The notes under the pieces are model-generated. The model ran no database searches. It had not been told where the DNA came from and worked only from the letters and a program-made list of their open reading frames with translations. A program made the translations under genes and the position numbers. From Caldilineae bacterium (GTDB taxonomy: Bacteria > Chloroflexota > Anaerolineae > J102), in assembly GCA_003694905.1 (NCBI GenBank), contig RFJM01000262.1, positions 1-9,744 on the forward strand: a stretch of DNA of 9,744 bases. The letters are read 5' to 3'. Position 1 is the first letter of the stretch. Every line of letters starts with the position of its first letter. Below, piece by piece: positions 1 through 7,444 of the stretch.

Positions 1-110
1 ACCTGAAACAGTGCGTGGTTGTCCGGTTGGGTATGGCCGCGGCTTTTCCGAGGGAACGCCGCCACCCCCAGCTGCCCCCCAATTGAAACACACCCGGCGT
101 TGCTCCTCCT

Positions 111-139
111 TTGACCCTTGGGCCCGCACAGGCTATAAT
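111..139 (+). promoter_or_regulatory. Sigma70-type promoter of the glycosylation genes
   Basis: TTGACC at 111-116 and a perfect TATAAT at 134-139 are separated by 17 bp, matching the housekeeping sigma70 consensus in 11 of 12 positions with ideal spacing. Transcription should start near 145-148. This argues against the long open frame that begins at base 11: the region 1-145 is probably untranscribed or non-coding, and the first gene must start downstream. I see no gene in 1-110. Confidence 0.8.
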
Positions 140-158
140 GCAGCGTCACGCTTGTGTC

Positions 159-164
159 AGGAGG
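159..164 (+). promoter_or_regulatory. Strong Shine-Dalgarno in the leader
   Basis: AGGAGG lies 12 nt before the ATG at 177 and about 12-15 nt after the predicted transcript start. It is far from the glycosyltransferase start at 314, so it can only serve an upstream reading frame. GGAGG (160-164) can pair with CCTCT (169-173) across a 4-nt loop, with one G-U pair, so its accessibility may vary. Confidence 0.5.
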
Positions 165-176
165 CCACCCTCTCGC

Positions 177-317
177 ATGATTCCAGCACCGCGCTCGGGC
201 GCGGTGCCTGTTCTCTTTGCCCATCCGGCCGGTCTGATTTTCGGTCCGGTAGCGGCCTGGACCGCGCCGACGCCACTGAAAACCGGCACCTGCTTCCTGG
301 TGGTAGCTGCACCGTGA
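177..317 (+). CDS. Possible 46-residue leader ORF overlapping the GT2 gene
   Basis: An ATG at 177, placed 12 nt after AGGAGG, opens 46 codons that end at TGA 315-317. That stop overlaps the GTG start (314-316) of the downstream gene in a GTGA arrangement typical of translational coupling. The predicted peptide begins MIPAPRSGAVPVLF, is moderately hydrophobic with several prolines and one Cys, and resembles no family I know. Codons 4-11 cover the leader hairpin, so translation would open it. The frame may be chance: high GC favours open frames, and nothing in the composition proves coding. The case rests on the promoter, the ribosome site and the stop/start overlap. Confidence 0.35.
   Translation: MIPAPRSGAVPVLFAHPAGLIFGPVAAWTAPTPLKTGTCFLVVAAP
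186..218 (+). terminator. Hairpin with pyrimidine tail, possible attenuator
   Basis: GCACCGCGC (186-194) and GCGCGGTGC (199-207) form a perfect 9-bp stem with loop TCGG, followed by CTGTTCTCTTT (208-218). The geometry resembles an intrinsic terminator, but the tail is interrupted by C and G, so termination may be only partial. It lies ~40 nt into the transcript and ~100 nt before the GT2 start, where an attenuator would sit. It could instead be a plain leader stem, or the 3' end of a short RNA of about 70 nt. Confidence 0.4.
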
Positions 318-1111
318 CCATTCCTGTCGAGCAAACCAGCGAAACCGAATCTATTAAAATTGTTGTTGTTATCCCTACGTTCAACGAGGCCGACAATCTG
401 GCGGCGATCACCGCGGAACTGCTGGCTTTGGGCCTGGAAGACCTCTCGATTCTCGTCGTCGACGACGCCTCTACGGATGGGACCGCAGAAATAGCCGACC
501 AGCTGGCCGCGCGCTATCGCGGCCGGTTTTTCGTCATCCATCGCCAGGGCCCGCGCGGGCTCGGGCGTTCGTACGTCGAGGGCTTTCGGCAGGCTCTACG
601 CATGGAGGCCGATGCCATCGTACAAATGGATGCCGACTTCTCTCACTCCCCCCATTACATCCCCCAATTCCTCCCCCTTCTCCACCAGGCCGATGTGGTC
701 GTGGGTTCCCGCTACGTGAAGGGCGGGCGCCTGGACGAACAGTGGAGCTGGTGGCGCAGGTTCCTGAGCTGGCGGGCTAATGCCGTTTACACCCGACTTA
801 TCCTGGGGCTCCATGTGCGGGATGCAACGGCGGGGTTCAAGGTGTGGAGCCGGCAGGCACTGGAAAGCATCGACCTCGACGCTATCTTCTCCAACGGCTA
901 CGTGTTCCAGGTGGAGATGGCGTATGTGAGCGAACGTTCGGGTCTGCGCATTGTCGAGGTGCCCATCTACTTTGAAGACAGGCGCATCGGACGCTCGAAA
1001 ATGTCGGTACCGGTCAAACTCGAGGCTGCTCTGCGCACCTTCGAGATCCGCTGGCGCTACCGTCATCTGCGGGCAAAGGACAACCACCCCCTGGTGGCCG
1101 TCGTCAACTGA
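314..1111 (+). CDS. Polyprenyl-phosphate mannose synthase-type GT2 glycosyltransferase
   Basis: A 265-residue cytosolic GT2 enzyme of the dolichol-phosphate mannose synthase (DPM1/Ppm1) family, which moves a sugar from a nucleotide donor (GDP-mannose in known members) to a polyprenyl phosphate. Visible motifs are VVVIPTFNEADNL (17-29), VVDDASTDGT (48-57), the metal-binding DADFSH (106-111), VVGSRY, then DATAGFKVWS, NGYVFQVEMAY and EVPIYFEDRRIGRSKMS, all in the order found in DPM1. The C-terminus has no membrane helices, as in soluble DPM1 rather than the two- or four-helix GtrB/CsbB type. I chose GTG at 314 because the promoter excludes the upstream frame and only 16 residues then precede the first strand. 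Its own ribosome site is weak (GGTGG at 299-303), consistent with coupling to the leader ORF. The sugar is inferred: glucose or GlcNAc cannot be excluded. Confidence 0.85.
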   Translation: MTIPVEQTSETESIKIVVVIPTFNEADNLAAITAELLALGLEDLSILVVDDASTDGTAEIADQLAARYRGRFFVIHRQGPRGLGRSYVEGFRQALRMEADAIVQMDADFSHSPHYIPQFLPLLHQADVVVGSRYVKGGRLDEQWSWWRRFLSWRANAVYTRLILGLHVRDATAGFKVWSRQALESIDLDAIFSNGYVFQVEMAYVSERSGLRIVEVPIYFEDRRIGRSKMSVPVKLEAALRTFEIRWRYRHLRAKDNHPLVAVVN

Positions 1112-1120
1112 TCCCCCGTC

Positions 1121-4100
1121 ATGAACGTGACCTGGCCCGAGCTGCGCCGCGATCTGCTGGCGCTGCTCTTGCTGCTTCTGCTCCCCCTGCTCTGGTTTGG
1201 GCCCGTGGTCTTCGGCGACAAGACCCTGCTGCCCGCGGACAACATCTACCAGTACGAACCGTGGCTGAGCTATGCCGACGAGCAAGGCGTGGACATCCCC
1301 CACAACGCCCTGCTGTCCGATCTGGTGCTGGAGAACTACCCCTGGAAGCAGCTCATCCGCCGGGCCATATCCACACGGCAGTTCCCTCTGTGGAATCCAT
1401 ACATTTTTACGGGCACGCCATTCCTGGCCGCGGGTCAGCACTCGGCCCTCTATCCCCTCAGCCTGGTCTACTACGTGTTGCCGTTGGACAGGGCCTACGG
1501 GGTTTTCACCTGGCTGACGCTGGCTCTGGCGGGGATGAACCTCTACATCTTTGCGCGCGTCTTGCGCGTGGGACGCGCCGGCGCGCTGCTGGCCGCAGTG
1601 GCCTACATGTTCTCCGGGTTTTTCGTCAGCTCCGTGGTGTTCCCCATGATGATCGCGGGCGCGGCCTGGCTGCCTTTGGTGTTGGCGCTTATCGAGATGG
1701 TGGTGCGCAAACAGGAGGAAAAGGGCAACGCGCCTTTCGTGCCGGTGGCCTATATCTGCGCGGGGGCGCTGGTGCTGGGGGTGCAGATCTTGGCGGGGCA
1801 CATCGAGATCACCTACTATGTGTTGCTCGTCTCGGCCATGTACAGCCTGTGGCGGCTGTTCGGTGTCTGGCGGCGGCTGGGCGTGTGGCGCCCTCTGTTG
1901 CGGATCGCAGGGTGGCTGGTCTTTATGGCCGTTACGGGCGTGATGGTGGGGGCGATTCAGCTCATCCCCTTGTATGAACTTGTCACCCAGAATTTCCGCG
2001 AGGGTTCCGCCAGCTACCAGCAGGTGGTGAACTGGGCCTGGCCGAGCAGGCAGGTGCTGACTTTTATCCTGCCGGACATATTCGGCAATCCTGCTCACCA
2101 CGTCATTCGCGACTGGTGGAGCGGCGAGCGCTACTTGAGCTGGCCCAACGCCTTTGGCGAAGAGACGCGTACCATTTTCTGGGGGGTGAAGAACTACGTC
2201 GAGGGTGCCAACTACCTGGGCATTCTCACCCTGGTGTTTGCCGTAGCCGCGGTGTTCGATGTGGTCGGGCGCCTGCGCGGGAGTGCTGTGCGTCAGCCGC
2301 CGGACAAACCCGGTTGGGTACGTCCGCCCACCGGCCGGTTCTACGTGGTCGGCTTTGCGCTGCTGGCCCTGCTCTCGCTGGCCTTTGCCTTCGGCACACC
2401 CCTGTACGCTCTGCTCTTCTACGGTTTGCCCGGGTATCGCCAGCTTCATTCCGCTTTTCGCTGGGTCTTCCCTTTCACCCTGTCCATGTCTGTGCTGGCC
2501 GGCTTCGGTTTCGAACGGTTGCAACTGGCTTTCGAGGGCGGCCACGAAGGGCGGTTGGGCGGACGCCGGCGCTTCCCCAGACTCACCTTCCCCGATTCGG
2601 CGCGGCTGGCCGGGTGGATGCTGTCGGGCGGGGGCGCTATCGTCCTGGTCTTGTTGCTGCTCAGCCGCTTTCTGCCCGGCCCCTTCATCGCCCTGGGAGA
2701 GCGAATCATCGACAGTTCCGATCTGGCTCAGGCGGTGTTCGCCGACGGGGCCTTGCTCTGGAGCTACGAGGCCGGGCGTCTGCTGCAGTTCGGGTTCATG
2801 CTGCTGGGCTCGGGAGCCGTCCTGCTCCTGGCCCTTTCACCGCTGGGGCAGCACCGTCTCATCGGCCCGGTCAGCGCTCTGGCCGAACGCCGGGCCCGCG
2901 AGGATGCCGGCTATACCTGGTCGGTGGGACTGCGCGTATGGCAGGCTACGGCGCTGCTGCTGCTGACCCTGGATCTCTGGCTCATCGGCGTGGGCTTCAA
3001 TCCGGCCGTCGATGCCGACTTGCTGGAGTTCCGGCCCCCGGCCGTTGCCTGGCTCCAGCAGCATGAGACGCCCGACCAGCCCTGGCGCTTCACCACCCTT
3101 CAGGACCCTGCGGAGCAGAAGACCTACAATGCCAATCTTGGCATGTATCACTGGCTCCAGGATGTGCGGGGTTACGACTCCATCATCCCGCGGCAGTATG
3201 TGGCCTACATGTCGCAATTGCAGACGCAGGGTGACTTGCTCTACAACCGCATTGCGCCTATCTACACGCCCAACTACGCCGCCCTTGACGATCCCCTGTT
3301 CCATCTGCTTGGGGTGCGCTATGTCGTAACCACTCAGTCTATACCCAATGACGGTTACAGGCTGGTGTACGACGGCGAGGTACGTATCTATGAGAACCAG
3401 CGCGCGTTGCCGCGCGCGTTCCTGGTCCCCGAGGCGGTGCCGGTGGCGTCCGACGATCCCTGGCAGAGGATCCGGGGCCTGGACCTGCGACAGACAGTGG
3501 CTGTGGAAAGTGCCGAGCCACTGCCGGAGCCGGTGTTCGGGCAGCGGCGCAATGTCCGTGTGCGGCGTTATGACCTGAACGACGTGGAAGTGGAGGTGGA
3601 TACCGATGCTCCGGGCTGGCTGGTGCTGACCGACGCCTACTTCCCCGGCTGGCGCGCCTTCATCCGGCCCCTACCTGCGGCCGCCTCGGATCAGGTGCAG
3701 GAGGCCGAGCTAGCCGTGTATCGGGCCAACGGCAACTTCCGGGCGGTCTATATTGCCAAGCCTGGCTGGTATGTCGTTCGTTTCCACTACACACCTCTGT
3801 CCTTCAAGTTGGGAGTCTATGCCAGTTTCCTCTCCATCATGCTGTTGTTCCTGCTGGTGGGTTGGTGGGCCTGGGGCCGCTGGTACCATGAGAGCGAAGG
3901 CGAGGGCGCGGAGATTCGTCGCGTGGCCAAGAATTCTCTGGTGCCGATGGCCATGTCGCTGGTGAACAAGTTTATCGACTACGCGTTTGCCCTGCTCCGG
4001 CTTCGTATCCTCAATCCTGCCGGCGAGGGGGCCTACACTTTCGCGGTCTCCATATACAGCCTGTCCGAGATCCTGGTTCGCTTCGGCCTGGGGACGCTCC

Positions 4101-5407
4101 TCACTCGCGAGGTCGCCAAGAAACGGGACGAGCTCACGGCCGGAGAGTTCCTCGGCAATGTCCTGGTCTTGCGATTCGGGTTGTGGCTCTTGTCGCTGCC
4201 GGCACTGGCCGTGGTGGTGTGGGTCTACTCCACATACAGTCACCAGATCGAGCCTGCGCTGTGGGATCAGACGGTGTGGGCCATCGCCATCTTTGCCGTG
4301 GCGTTGCTGTTTGCCAACGTCAGCGACGCGCTTTCGGCTGTGTTTAACGCCTACGAGCAGATGGAATATCCGGCGGGGGTGGCTTCGGCCATTGCCTGGT
4401 CGAAGGTGGCGTTGGGCGCGCTGGTGCTCCTCGTCGGCTGGGGATTCGTCGGTCTGGCCGCGGTGAGCCTGTTGATGAACACGGTGCAGACAGCTTGGCT
4501 TTACCTGCTGTTGCGGCGGCGCCTGGTGCGACCCCGGCTGCACGTCAACTGGCCTCTGCAGAAGTGGATGTTGGGCGAGAGCTATCCCCTCATGATCAAC
4601 CATCTGCTGGCGACCATCTTCTGGCGGATCGACATCCTGATCCTGACGCCGGTCGTGGGTGCTTTCGGCGTGGGGCTCTATTCTGCAGCGTACAAGTACA
4701 TCGATGGGCTCAACGTCATTCCCAGCTATTTCACGCTGGCGGTATTCCCGGTTATGTCTCGGTTTGCCGCCGATACGCCTGATACGCTGGCGCGCACACA
4801 CCGCCTGGCACTGCGTCTGCTGACGGCCATGGCCATCCCCATCATGGTCTTCGTCTTCTTCACGGCCAAGCCACTCATCCTCATTCTCGGCGGCGAGGAC
4901 TATCTTCCAGGTGCGGTGCTGGCCCTGCAACTCCTCATCCTCAGCATTCCCGTTGGCTGGATGAATTCGGTGACGCACTACGTGCTCATCTCCATTGGCG
5001 AGCAGCACTTCCTGACCAAGGCCTTTGTCTTCGGCGTGGTCTTCAACGTTGTCGGCAACCTGCTCCTGATACCCCGGTACGGCATGCCGGCTGCGGCGGT
5101 GACCACCATTCTCTCCGAGTTTGCCCTCTTCTTCCCCTTCTATTATGCCATTCGCAAGCACCTGGCACCCATCCCGTGGCTGGAAGTGCTCTGGCGACAG
5201 ACGCTGGCAGGAGGCTTGATGGCGGGCACCTTCATCCTGGTGGGGCCCTTCAGCCTGTTGCTGGCGATTGTACTGGCTTTTGCCGTCTACGGGCTGGGGT
5301 TGTTGGCCACCGGGGCCCACCGGGCGGAAGACATGGAGGCGGTATGGGGAGCGCTGCCTTTGGGACGGCTGCGTCGCTATCTGCCCGGACTCGAGTCGGC
5401 GCGTTGA
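1121..5407 (+). CDS. YfhO-family GT-C-like membrane protein fused to a Wzx-type flippase
   Basis: A 1428-residue membrane protein in two parts. Residues 1-930 are YfhO-like: a first helix (12-31), an external loop with PADN (38-41; D40 is a candidate acidic site), FPLWNPYIFTGTP (88-100), roughly a dozen more helices to about 627, a soluble region ending in the family hallmark GWLVLTDAYFPGW (starts at 832), then a last helix near 900-922. Residues 935-1428 are a full-length MOP/Wzx flippase of about 494 residues, starting KNSLVPMAMSLVNKF and carrying LLIPRYGMPAAA (1315-1326). Known YfhO proteins take sugar from polyprenyl-phosphate carriers outside the membrane; Wzx-type proteins flip lipid-linked sugars. 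The ORF crosses the junction without a stop, and I see no good internal start. It begins 9 nt after the GT2 stop with no clear ribosome site, so it is probably translationally coupled. The glycan acceptor is unknown. Confidence 0.85.
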   Translation: MNVTWPELRRDLLALLLLLLLPLLWFGPVVFGDKTLLPADNIYQYEPWLSYADEQGVDIPHNALLSDLVLENYPWKQLIRRAISTRQFPLWNPYIFTGTPFLAAGQHSALYPLSLVYYVLPLDRAYGVFTWLTLALAGMNLYIFARVLRVGRAGALLAAVAYMFSGFFVSSVVFPMMIAGAAWLPLVLALIEMVVRKQEEKGNAPFVPVAYICAGALVLGVQILAGHIEITYYVLLVSAMYSLWRLFGVWRRLGVWRPLLRIAGWLVFMAVTGVMVGAIQLIPLYELVTQNFREGSASYQQVVNWAWPSRQVLTFILPDIFGNPAHHVIRDWWSGERYLSWPNAFGEETRTIFWGVKNYVEGANYLGILTLVFAVAAVFDVVGRLRGSAVRQPPDKPGWVRPPTGRFYVVGFALLALLSLAFAFGTPLYALLFYGLPGYRQLHSAFRWVFPFTLSMSVLAGFGFERLQLAFEGGHEGRLGGRRRFPRLTFPDSARLAGWMLSGGGAIVLVLLLLSRFLPGPFIALGERIIDSSDLAQAVFADGALLWSYEAGRLLQFGFMLLGSGAVLLLALSPLGQHRLIGPVSALAERRAREDAGYTWSVGLRVWQATALLLLTLDLWLIGVGFNPAVDADLLEFRPPAVAWLQQHETPDQPWRFTTLQDPAEQKTYNANLGMYHWLQDVRGYDSIIPRQYVAYMSQLQTQGDLLYNRIAPIYTPNYAALDDPLFHLLGVRYVVTTQSIPNDGYRLVYDGEVRIYENQRALPRAFLVPEAVPVASDDPWQRIRGLDLRQTVAVESAEPLPEPVFGQRRNVRVRRYDLNDVEVEVDTDAPGWLVLTDAYFPGWRAFIRPLPAAASDQVQEAELAVYRANGNFRAVYIAKPGWYVVRFHYTPLSFKLGVYASFLSIMLLFLLVGWWAWGRWYHESEGEGAEIRRVAKNSLVPMAMSLVNKFIDYAFALLRLRILNPAGEGAYTFAVSIYSLSEILVRFGLGTLLTREVAKKRDELTAGEFLGNVLVLRFGLWLLSLPALAVVVWVYSTYSHQIEPALWDQTVWAIAIFAVALLFANVSDALSAVFNAYEQMEYPAGVASAIAWSKVALGALVLLVGWGFVGLAAVSLLMNTVQTAWLYLLLRRRLVRPRLHVNWPLQKWMLGESYPLMINHLLATIFWRIDILILTPVVGAFGVGLYSAAYKYIDGLNVIPSYFTLAVFPVMSRFAADTPDTLARTHRLALRLLTAMAIPIMVFVFFTAKPLILILGGEDYLPGAVLALQLLILSIPVGWMNSVTHYVLISIGEQHFLTKAFVFGVVFNVVGNLLLIPRYGMPAAAVTTILSEFALFFPFYYAIRKHLAPIPWLEVLWRQTLAGGLMAGTFILVGPFSLLLAIVLAFAVYGLGLLATGAHRAEDMEAVWGALPLGRLRRYLPGLESAR

Positions 5408-5452
5408 GGGCGGACGCGCACCGGCAGTCTCGACCAGAATGCAGGCGGGTTG

Positions 5453-6568
5453 TCAGCGTAGGTAGAGCGAGGGGGGTTCGCGGCCGGCCAACACATCCTC
5501 GACCAGGGTGCTGAATTCCCGATGAAAGCGAGGGATGCTGAACCGCCGGGCATTGGCACGGCAGGCAGCCGGGTCGTAGCGGTCCGGGTCAAACCGGGCG
5601 ATAACATCTGCCAGCGCGTCCACCGTCTGCTCATAGAATAGCTCGCCGGTCACGCCGGGGATGACGGTGTCCAGAGCGCCTCCGGCCCCGTAGGCGATGA
5701 CAGGACGGCCGGCGGCCTGCGCCTGCAAGGGCGTGATGCCGAAGTCCTCCAGGCCGGGGAAGAGAAAGGCCTGGCAGCGGGCCATGAGGTCTTCCGCCTC
5801 GGCGTCCGAGACGCGACCCAGGAACTCTACGGTGGGACCGGCCAGTGCCTCCAGCGCGGCCCGATCCCGGCCGCTGCCCGCCACCAGCAGCTTGGCCCCC
5901 AGTTTGTTGCAGGCCCGCACGGCCAGATCCACGCGCTTGTAGGGGATGAGCCGGCCGAGCGAAAAGAAAAAGGGTTCGGGGCGTTTGCCGTTGGGCCGGA
6001 AGCGTTCCGTATCCACCGGAGGGAAGATAAGCCGGCTATCGCGATGGTAGTAGCGCCGGATCCGGTCGCGGATGGCGGTGGAGATGGCGACGAAGTGGGT
6101 GACCCGTTGCGCTGCGGCATAGTCCCAGCGACGCAGCCAGGCGAGGAGTGGACGCAGCCCCAGGCTCAGCAGGCGCCCCCGGCCTTCCCGCTCGAGGTAG
6201 GCGTCGGGCATCCATACGTAGCGCGTCGGCGTCAGACAGTAGCAAATGTGGGGAGTGCCGGGCCGGATGTGCACACCATGACAGAAACCCGACTTGTTGC
6301 TGATCACCAGGTCGCATGCGCTCAGGTCGGTCTGCGCAAACCCCAGGGGATAGAAGGGCAGGTAGGGTTGATGATGGTCGTGAATCCCCGGCAAGCGATC
6401 CAGCCAGTTTGTGCGAATGTCCCACGAACGCATAAACGCCGGCATCTTGTCCGGCGCGTAGATAGAGGTGAAGATAGGCGCATGGGGATAAAGCCGGTGC
6501 AGTTCGACCAAGACATCCTCGGCGCCGCCGATCTGGTTGAGCCAGTCGTGGACGATGGCCAGTTTCAT
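5453..6568 (-). CDS. GT4-family glycosyltransferase, WbaZ-like
   Basis: A 371-residue cytosolic GT-B enzyme of family GT4, most like WbaZ-type mannosyltransferases of surface polysaccharide pathways. The N-terminal acceptor domain starts MKLAIVHDWLNQIGGAE (1-17) with the usual glycine turn. The C-terminal donor domain shows FSLGRLIPYKRVDLAV (202-217), VEFLGRVSD (247-255) and FPGLEDFGITP (270-280), then GRPVIAYGAGGALDTV. The canonical E-x7-E donor motif reads E274...Q282, so the second Glu is Gln. It starts 2 bp after the stop of the MerR-like gene, with no strong ribosome site of its own, so its translation is probably coupled to that gene. Its stop faces the end of the YfhO-flippase gene across 45 bp. 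No membrane segments are visible. The sugar and acceptor cannot be read from sequence. Confidence 0.88.
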   Translation of the reverse strand: MKLAIVHDWLNQIGGAEDVLVELHRLYPHAPIFTSIYAPDKMPAFMRSWDIRTNWLDRLPGIHDHHQPYLPFYPLGFAQTDLSACDLVISNKSGFCHGVHIRPGTPHICYCLTPTRYVWMPDAYLEREGRGRLLSLGLRPLLAWLRRWDYAAAQRVTHFVAISTAIRDRIRRYYHRDSRLIFPPVDTERFRPNGKRPEPFFFSLGRLIPYKRVDLAVRACNKLGAKLLVAGSGRDRAALEALAGPTVEFLGRVSDAEAEDLMARCQAFLFPGLEDFGITPLQAQAAGRPVIAYGAGGALDTVIPGVTGELFYEQTVDALADVIARFDPDRYDPAACRANARRFSIPRFHREFSTLVEDVLAGREPPSLYLR

Positions 6569-6570
6569 GT

Positions 6571-7437
6571 CTAATATCGGCCGAAGATCCAGTCCCAGAA
6601 GCTGCGCTTGCGGCGCGCCGGCTGCTCCGCCTCCCGGCTCTGTTCCTCGGGCCAGGGCGTTTCGTAGGGCTGCATCTCTTCCTCGATCGCCGGCTCCTCC
6701 GCGTAGTAACTTTCGTCCACATAGGTCTGCTCTGCCGCGGGTGCCTCGTGCTGGCTCACCGGCTCGGATAGGGAATCCAGACGGCGCTGCAGCTCGAAGA
6801 GATAGGATTCCATCTGGCGCATCCGCTCACGCTCTTCCTGGCGCTCCTTGTCCAGCTCGCGTCGCAACTCGTAGACACGACGCTCCGTTTCCACCATTCG
6901 CTCACGCAAGCGGCGGTTTTCCTCCTTAAGATTGAAGTTGTCCTGCAAGACCACGCCCAGCAGTTGCCGTTCGGTTTGCTGTCCGCTCAGGATAATCTGC
7001 TGGCTGTCCGACAGGTTCGTGAGCGTATCGGCGATCAAGAGTGCCAGATCGGGCATGTTCTGAGCGGAATCCGAGGGCGCGGCCAGCGCGGTCTGATCGC
7101 TCGCGGCCTGTACCAATTCCAGGGTCTCGTCCTCGCCGTCGAATTCGGGTTCCCCTGCCACCGCGGCCTGGGAGGGCGCTACGGCGCCAGAAACGGAAAA
7201 GTACTCGCGCACGCTTTCGTAGGTCATTCCCTTTTGCAACATCTGCTGAATTCGCTCCAGGACCACCACATCTTCCACCGAATAGCGACGGTGTGATCGG
7301 CCCGAATTGCCGGTTCCGGTGGTACTGGCGTTATTGGAGAGAAACTCGCCGAACTGCTGGGACCAGCGCCGCAGTGTCGCAGGAGATATACCCAGGCGCT
7401 GTGCGACTTCGGAAGGACGTAGTCCTGCATCTGCCAT
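6571..7437 (-). CDS. MerR-like HTH protein with long coiled coil
   Basis: A 288-residue protein with an N-terminal MerR-type winged helix: RPSEVAQRLGISPATLRRW (7-25), a Ser/Thr/Gly/Asn-rich stretch (34-48) where the wing is expected, then HRRYSVEDVVVLERIQ (49-64), the equivalent of the usual RxY wing end. An acidic, Ala-rich linker follows, then a charged coiled coil at about 146-223, a Glu-rich region, and a basic-aromatic tail RRKRSFWDWIFGRY (275-288). The coiled coil replaces any recognisable ligand domain and probably drives dimerisation; there is no metal-binding Cys pattern. I chose ATG 7437 because GGGAGG at 7445-7450 stands 7 nt before it; the GTG at 7452 would add five residues and overlap that ribosome site. 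It lies between the DUF1232 gene (31 nt upstream) and the GT4 gene (2 nt downstream), so it may control the operon or an envelope function. Direct targets are unknown. Confidence 0.8.
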   Translation of the reverse strand: MADAGLRPSEVAQRLGISPATLRRWSQQFGEFLSNNASTTGTGNSGRSHRRYSVEDVVVLERIQQMLQKGMTYESVREYFSVSGAVAPSQAAVAGEPEFDGEDETLELVQAASDQTALAAPSDSAQNMPDLALLIADTLTNLSDSQQIILSGQQTERQLLGVVLQDNFNLKEENRRLRERMVETERRVYELRRELDKERQEERERMRQMESYLFELQRRLDSLSEPVSQHEAPAAEQTYVDESYYAEEPAIEEEMQPYETPWPEEQSREAEQPARRKRSFWDWIFGRY

Positions 7438-7444
7438 AATGTAG

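Noticed and set aside
11..313. N-terminal extension of the GT2 frame starting at base 11
   Set aside because: It contains the promoter at 111-139, and its translation is low-complexity with no family match. DPM1-type proteins start just before the VVIPTFNE strand, which the GTG at 314 provides.
596..2545. 649-codon open frame on the minus strand
   Set aside because: It is antisense to the GT2 and YfhO genes, very rich in H, Q, P and E, has no domain motif, and is explained by GC-rich third-position bias of the real genes.
3710..5320. 536-codon open frame on the minus strand
   Set aside because: It is antisense to the flippase half, with the same H/Q/E/D-rich composition and no recognisable domain: a shadow frame.
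5399..5419. GCGCGT/ACGCGC hairpin across the stop of the YfhO-flippase gene
   Set aside because: It has only a 6-bp stem with a 9-nt loop and no T-tract on either strand, too weak to call a terminator.
6044..6574. 176-codon plus-strand frame over the GT4 gene
   Set aside because: It lies fully inside a clear GT4 enzyme on the other strand, with no motif or ribosome site.
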